Assembly (NCBI GenBank): GCA_039555135.1
Contig: CP114179.1
Location: 2,294,001 to 2,358,000, forward strand
Direction: 5' to 3'
DNA from: Phycisphaeraceae bacterium D3-23
GTDB lineage: Bacteria > Planctomycetota > Phycisphaerae > Phycisphaerales > Phycisphaeraceae
DNA: 64,000 bases
The notes under the pieces were generated by a model, which saw only the letters and a program-made list of their open reading frames with translations, was not told the DNA's origin and searched no databases. The position numbers and the translations under genes were made by a program. This document shows positions 61,018 to 64,000 of this stretch, piece by piece (positions within the stretch are counted from its first letter, which is position 1; each line of letters opens with the position of its first letter).

Positions 61018-61770
61018 CTACCAGGGGGGGAGGTTCAACTGGCTGGTGCGGTAGTAGGGGTCGTCTTCCTGGTTCTTCTGCGACGCGCTGCCGTCCATGT
61101 GAACGACATTGTGGCGGGCGAATTCGTGGTGGGCGCTGGGGTTGAAGGTGGGGTAGAAGATCCATGCTTCCATGAAGAAAATCTCGCCCATGAAGATCGC
61201 GCGGGAGTCGCCTTCATCGAAGGAGGCGCCTTCGATGTTGCGTTCGTTGAAGGGGTCGGCGATGTAGGAGGTGCCGCTGGTTTCGTAACCCGAGTACGAG
61301 TTCGAGCCCGGGTCCTGCCAGCCGCCGTTCCAGAGTTGCTGGTAGATGCCGCTTGGGCTGTTGTCGTCGTCCGGGCACTCGGCGATGGGGACTTCTTGGC
61401 GGGTTCCGCCGACGTCGGCTTTGGGCTGTGCACCGATGATGTACTCGTTGAGCGGGCGTGTTTCGATGGGGCCCTCGCCGTAGCCAGTGCCCAGGCCAGG
61501 CGCGTAGGTTTTACCGCTGATGACCGGGCTCTCATCGATGATGAGTGGATCGGGGTTATAGTCGTGGAAGGTTGGGCTGTTGAGTTTGTTGTCGGTGAAG
61601 TACGAGTGGCCTGCCTGTCCGTGGTTGCGGAGGTTGGTGAGGCACTGGCTGTTGCGCGCAGTTTTTCGGGCCGAGCCCAACGCGGGCAGGAGGATACCGA
61701 TCAGCAGCGCGATGATCGAGATCACCACGAGCAGTTCGATGAGTGTAAATCCAACACGTCGTTGTTTCAT
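61018..61770 (-). CDS. Prepilin-type protein with N-terminal methylation motif
   Basis: A 250-residue protein with the type IV prepilin leader: short basic MKQRRVG, cleavage G before [20 protein letters not shown], then a long helix. The C-terminal domain ([10 protein letters not shown] with HxxFAR before it) has the planctomycete prepilin-like type (DUF1559-related, H-X9-DG end). Its role is pseudopilus or an exported structural protein; many such paralogues exist per genome. AAGGAG nine bases upstream of ATG 61770. Confidence 0.92.
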   Translation of the reverse strand: MKQRRVGFTLIELLVVISIIALLIGILLPALGSARKTARNSQCLTNLRNHGQAGHSYFTDNKLNSPTFHDYNPDPLIIDESPVISGKTYAPGLGTGYGEGPIETRPLNEYIIGAQPKADVGGTRQEVPIAECPDDDNSPSGIYQQLWNGGWQDPGSNSYSGYETSGTSYIADPFNERNIEGASFDEGDSRAIFMGEIFFMEAWIFYPTFNPSAHHEFARHNVVHMDGSASQKNQEDDPYYRTSQLNLPPW

Positions 61771-61821
61771 GAGAGGAACTCCTTAGGGGGACAATAGAAT
61801 GAAAATGCGTATGTTCGGGGG

Positions 61822-62238
61822 TTAGCGGACGATGGCGTCGCGGCTGGTGGATTCGGGTTGTGCGTCCTCGCTGAGGTCCCACGACTCATCGACCTCGATG
61901 GGCTCACCAGTTTCGGGATTGGGCATGAAGCATGACATGCGATTGCACTTCGGGCAGCGCACGCGGGTGGGGATGACCCCGCCACGGCTGATGAAAGCGT
62001 CGCCCTCACGTTCTTTTTCCCACAGCGCTTCGCCGCCGACCTCGATCGGGGTCTGGTCGAAGTGGCAGACGTAGGTGAGGCCGGTGATGGCTGGGACATC
62101 ACGGCCGCTGGTCGAGGTGTCGGCCGATGTCTTGGTATAGACCAAGACACCTACCCCGACCACTAGGATGACGGGTATCGCCACGATCAGGCGGTAATCG
62201 ACGACTTCCTGTTCTTTGATTTTTTCCCAAAAGCTCAT
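61822..62238 (-). CDS. Membrane-anchored metal-binding protein
   Basis: A 138-residue protein: cytosolic MSFWEKIKEQEVVD, one membrane segment (LIVAIPVILVVGVGVLVYT), then a periplasmic part with RVRCPKCNRMSCF, a Cys cluster, and an acidic tail. ATG 62238 is preferred, as the basic upstream extension is not family-like. It lies 51 bases downstream of the prepilin gene on the same strand and may be co-transcribed. No family recognised. Confidence 0.72.
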   Translation of the reverse strand: MSFWEKIKEQEVVDYRLIVAIPVILVVGVGVLVYTKTSADTSTSGRDVPAITGLTYVCHFDQTPIEVGGEALWEKEREGDAFISRGGVIPTRVRCPKCNRMSCFMPNPETGEPIEVDESWDLSEDAQPESTSRDAIVR

Positions 62239-62712
62239 ATGTCGTGGTATTCGTGTTGGTGGGGCCCGACATCGGGCGATTGCGTCTACTTCTGCGGCAT
62301 GACCGCAGTTCAACTTCCAATTCGGGTCAGAGAGCCGTCCAGATCAGCGGTGCGTACAGATTTACCTGTATCAAGTTAGCTCATACTACTAAATATATCA
62401 GGCATTACCCTAAGTATCCAGTAGAAAACTAGGAAAATCCTGATTTATCGGGCTGCTGTTGCCTAACAGCCCTCAAGGAGCTCAATTGCCGGGGGGGGGG
62501 CATGCCAGTCGGGTGTCTCTCTTGTCGCATCGGCACGGATGGTCAGTTTTTTGGTCTCGGTCAGCTTCTTGGCCGTCGATGACTGGATGGCGTCCTTCGG
62601 GCCAACCCAGGGCAAAATATATAAAAATTTGCGAAATCATTGCTTGTCGAATCTTGCGGTGGTAACTTGGGGTATGGCTTGGAGGCCTTTTTCCTCTTTC
62701 AAGGAGTTTTCC
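62239..62712. other. Intergenic region with G10 tract upstream of PEP-CTERM gene
   Basis: AT-rich over 62330-62450. A hairpin GGGCTG-CTGTT/AACAG-CCC is near 62450-62475. Ten G residues follow at 62491-62500. A TATATAAAA stretch near 62620 may be a -10 for the gene at 62713. No other gene was recognised; the frame continuing upstream of 62713 is open but not signal-like. Confidence 0.5.
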
Positions 62713-63699
62713 ATGGCGTATCTGACACATTCTTCCCCGATGTCAACCATGGCGGCGGTTGCGCTGCTGGGTGCGGCCCCGACAGTCTTGTTGGCCGGGG
62801 GGGCAGAGGCCCAGCAGGACATCCTGGTTCGGTTCGGGACGGCCGGCGGGTCGCCGGGCCTCCCCGCCATCGCTGACGTCTTTATCCCTCAGGGCCAGTT
62901 GTCCCCCCTCTCGACCACGGCCCAGGAGCAGAGTTCGGTCGGGCTCGGGCTGCCGAAGTTTGACCCGGCCTGGGGGACACTGGATTCGGTCTCGCTCGAG
63001 ATCGCGCCCCAAGTCCTGAACACCTGGGAGATCACGATCGGCGGCGGCAGCGCTGACGGAGAAGTGACATCAAGCATCTCGGTATCGGTGAACATCCCAC
63101 AAAACACTGGGCCGGATGTCAGCGGGCTGCTTTTTAGCGATTCCTGGGGCGGATTTGCCGACAACGCTGCGGTGGATGGCTGGTTCTCGTCCACGACGGT
63201 GGCCGACTCGGGGTCGGATTACCAGATTCCGTCGCCGATCGTGATGGGGGTGGGCCCGGTCGGCACGACGGCTGCCTACACCGGCGGCGGGATGTTTACC
63301 GTCGATATGGAGACGACCGTGTCGGCTCTACTAAACCATAACCGTTTCAACCACGGCGGGGGCGACCGTGACCACCACGCGGAGATCGCGCCGGTCTCCA
63401 CCAACTTCGCCTGGGTCGAGTATCAGTTCGACAGCACCTCGCTGCTGGCGGGGGATGTGGACCTGGATGGGGATGTGGACGCGGACGACCTGGCGATCGT
63501 GGATGGCAACTTCGGCCAGGCGTTACCGTTCTGGAACGAAGGCGACCTCAACGCCGACGGCCTCGTGGGCAAGCCAGACCGACTTATTGTGAATGCCAAC
63601 ATGGGCGCGGGCGGGACGCGCTCGTCGTCGGTGCCTGAGCCCGGGGCACTGAGTCTGTTGGCGCTGGGCGGGGCCGCGCTGCTTCGTCGGCGTCGGTGA
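62713..63699 (+). CDS. PEP-CTERM sorting-domain protein with dockerin-like repeats
   Basis: A 328-residue exported protein. Signal peptide to about 35 (AAVALLGAAPTVLLAGGAEA), a beta-sandwich of the choice-of-anchor type (about 40-245), then a dockerin-like pair at about 250-300 (GDVDLDGDVDADDLAIVDGNF; GDLNADGLVGKPDRLIV) and a C-terminal sorting signal VPEPGALSLLALGGAALLRRRR-type end (PEP, hydrophobic, basic). Sorted by an exosortase and usually found in exopolysaccharide-making bacteria. AAGGAG precedes ATG 62713. Confidence 0.93.
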   Translation: MAYLTHSSPMSTMAAVALLGAAPTVLLAGGAEAQQDILVRFGTAGGSPGLPAIADVFIPQGQLSPLSTTAQEQSSVGLGLPKFDPAWGTLDSVSLEIAPQVLNTWEITIGGGSADGEVTSSISVSVNIPQNTGPDVSGLLFSDSWGGFADNAAVDGWFSSTTVADSGSDYQIPSPIVMGVGPVGTTAAYTGGGMFTVDMETTVSALLNHNRFNHGGGDRDHHAEIAPVSTNFAWVEYQFDSTSLLAGDVDLDGDVDADDLAIVDGNFGQALPFWNEGDLNADGLVGKPDRLIVNANMGAGGTRSSSVPEPGALSLLALGGAALLRRRR

Positions 63700-64000
63700 C
63701 AGGGTGAGGGATCGCAGACTGATTCAGCCGGGCGGGGGCAGTCGACCCCCGCCTGGCTCTTTTCAGAGGATTCGCCGGCGGCACCCGAACCCGCCGCCCG
63801 CATGCGTTTTTGGCTTAGCCCAGTTCCGAGTCGCCGGCAGTCCTGGCAGCACGGGGTGGTATCGGGACGGGCTGGGCGCAAGGTAATCTGGGGGAGATAC
63901 GCCCTTGATTAGGGGAACGTACTAGGATACGATGCGTTGTGCATCTATTATTGGTTTCTATTGGTTTGTTCAGGCCGAATCTTAGGTAAACGACATTATG
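63700..64000. other. 3' end of the window
   Basis: After the terminator of the PEP-CTERM gene there is no convincing gene. The last bases (63998-64000) are ATG, which may start a gene beyond the window. AT content rises after 63890, as for a promoter region. Confidence 0.5.
63726..63764 (+). terminator. Intrinsic terminator of the PEP-CTERM gene
   Basis: AGCCGGGCGGGGG (63726-63738) pairs with CCCCCGCCTGGCT (63746-63758) with one mismatch, followed by CTTTTC. Confidence 0.88.

Noticed and set aside
62539-62712. Longer PEP-CTERM start at ATG 62539
   Set aside because: It would bury the signal peptide behind 58 residues, while ATG 62713 has AAGGAG and a normal signal peptide.

Overview
The window is a high-GC bacterial chromosome segment that looks like a planctomycete of the Phycisphaerae type. 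The evidence is a HYExAFE-family protein, a PEP-CTERM/dockerin exported protein, a prepilin-like protein with the planctomycete N-terminal segment, zinc-ribbon membrane proteins with a CxYDLRG motif, a TIGR03790-like protein, and a Gram-negative peptidoglycan pathway (murE with the meso-DAP DNPR motif, murF, mraY). No rRNA, insertion sequence, integrase or CRISPR array was seen. One tRNA gene (Val, GAC) is present.

Layout. 1-13.3 kb: mostly minus-strand housekeeping genes (sigma-54 response regulator, ileS, hisS, HAD phosphatase, leucyl aminopeptidase, YlbF-like protein). The best new signal lies here: an Ile-rich leader peptide plus 1:2, 2:3 and 3:4 mutually exclusive hairpins in front of ileS (5656-5772), the layout of a ribosome-mediated transcription attenuator. 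13.5-30 kb: RNase R, two MATE exporters, a polyamine operon (N-carbamoylputrescine amidase, a small membrane protein, agmatine deiminase), NfeD protease, phosphoglucosamine-type mutase, two methyltransferases, an MFS transporter, and a PilZ-receiver-HPt protein. 30-36 kb: murE-murF-mraY-folP. 36-43 kb: FlgM-like anti-sigma factor, ZIP transporter, two bactofilins, lipoproteins, a HTH-receiver regulator behind a good sigma-28 promoter match, and a NifA-type GAF/AAA/Fis activator.

43-55 kb: a plus-strand array of virus-derived particle genes (SPP1-gp6-like portal, scaffold-like protein, SU10/DUF5309-type major capsid protein, connector-like proteins, fibre-like proteins, a LamG protein, a TIGR03790-like protein, a hub-like tail protein and a holin-like membrane protein). 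No terminase, tape measure, integrase or replication gene is seen. It looks like a resident, possibly domesticated particle cluster and starts next to the divergent NifA-type activator. 55-64 kb: ribD, an AsmA-like protein, a Pmp3-type peptide, an overlapping NAD-salvage operon (macro domain, pnuC, nadR), tRNA-Val, a prepilin-like protein and a PEP-CTERM protein.

The window is also rich in dispersed palindromes (REP-like) and in heptanucleotide-periodic repeats, often paired as inverted arms between genes. One heptamer array lies inside murF and one palindrome lies inside the agmatine deiminase gene.
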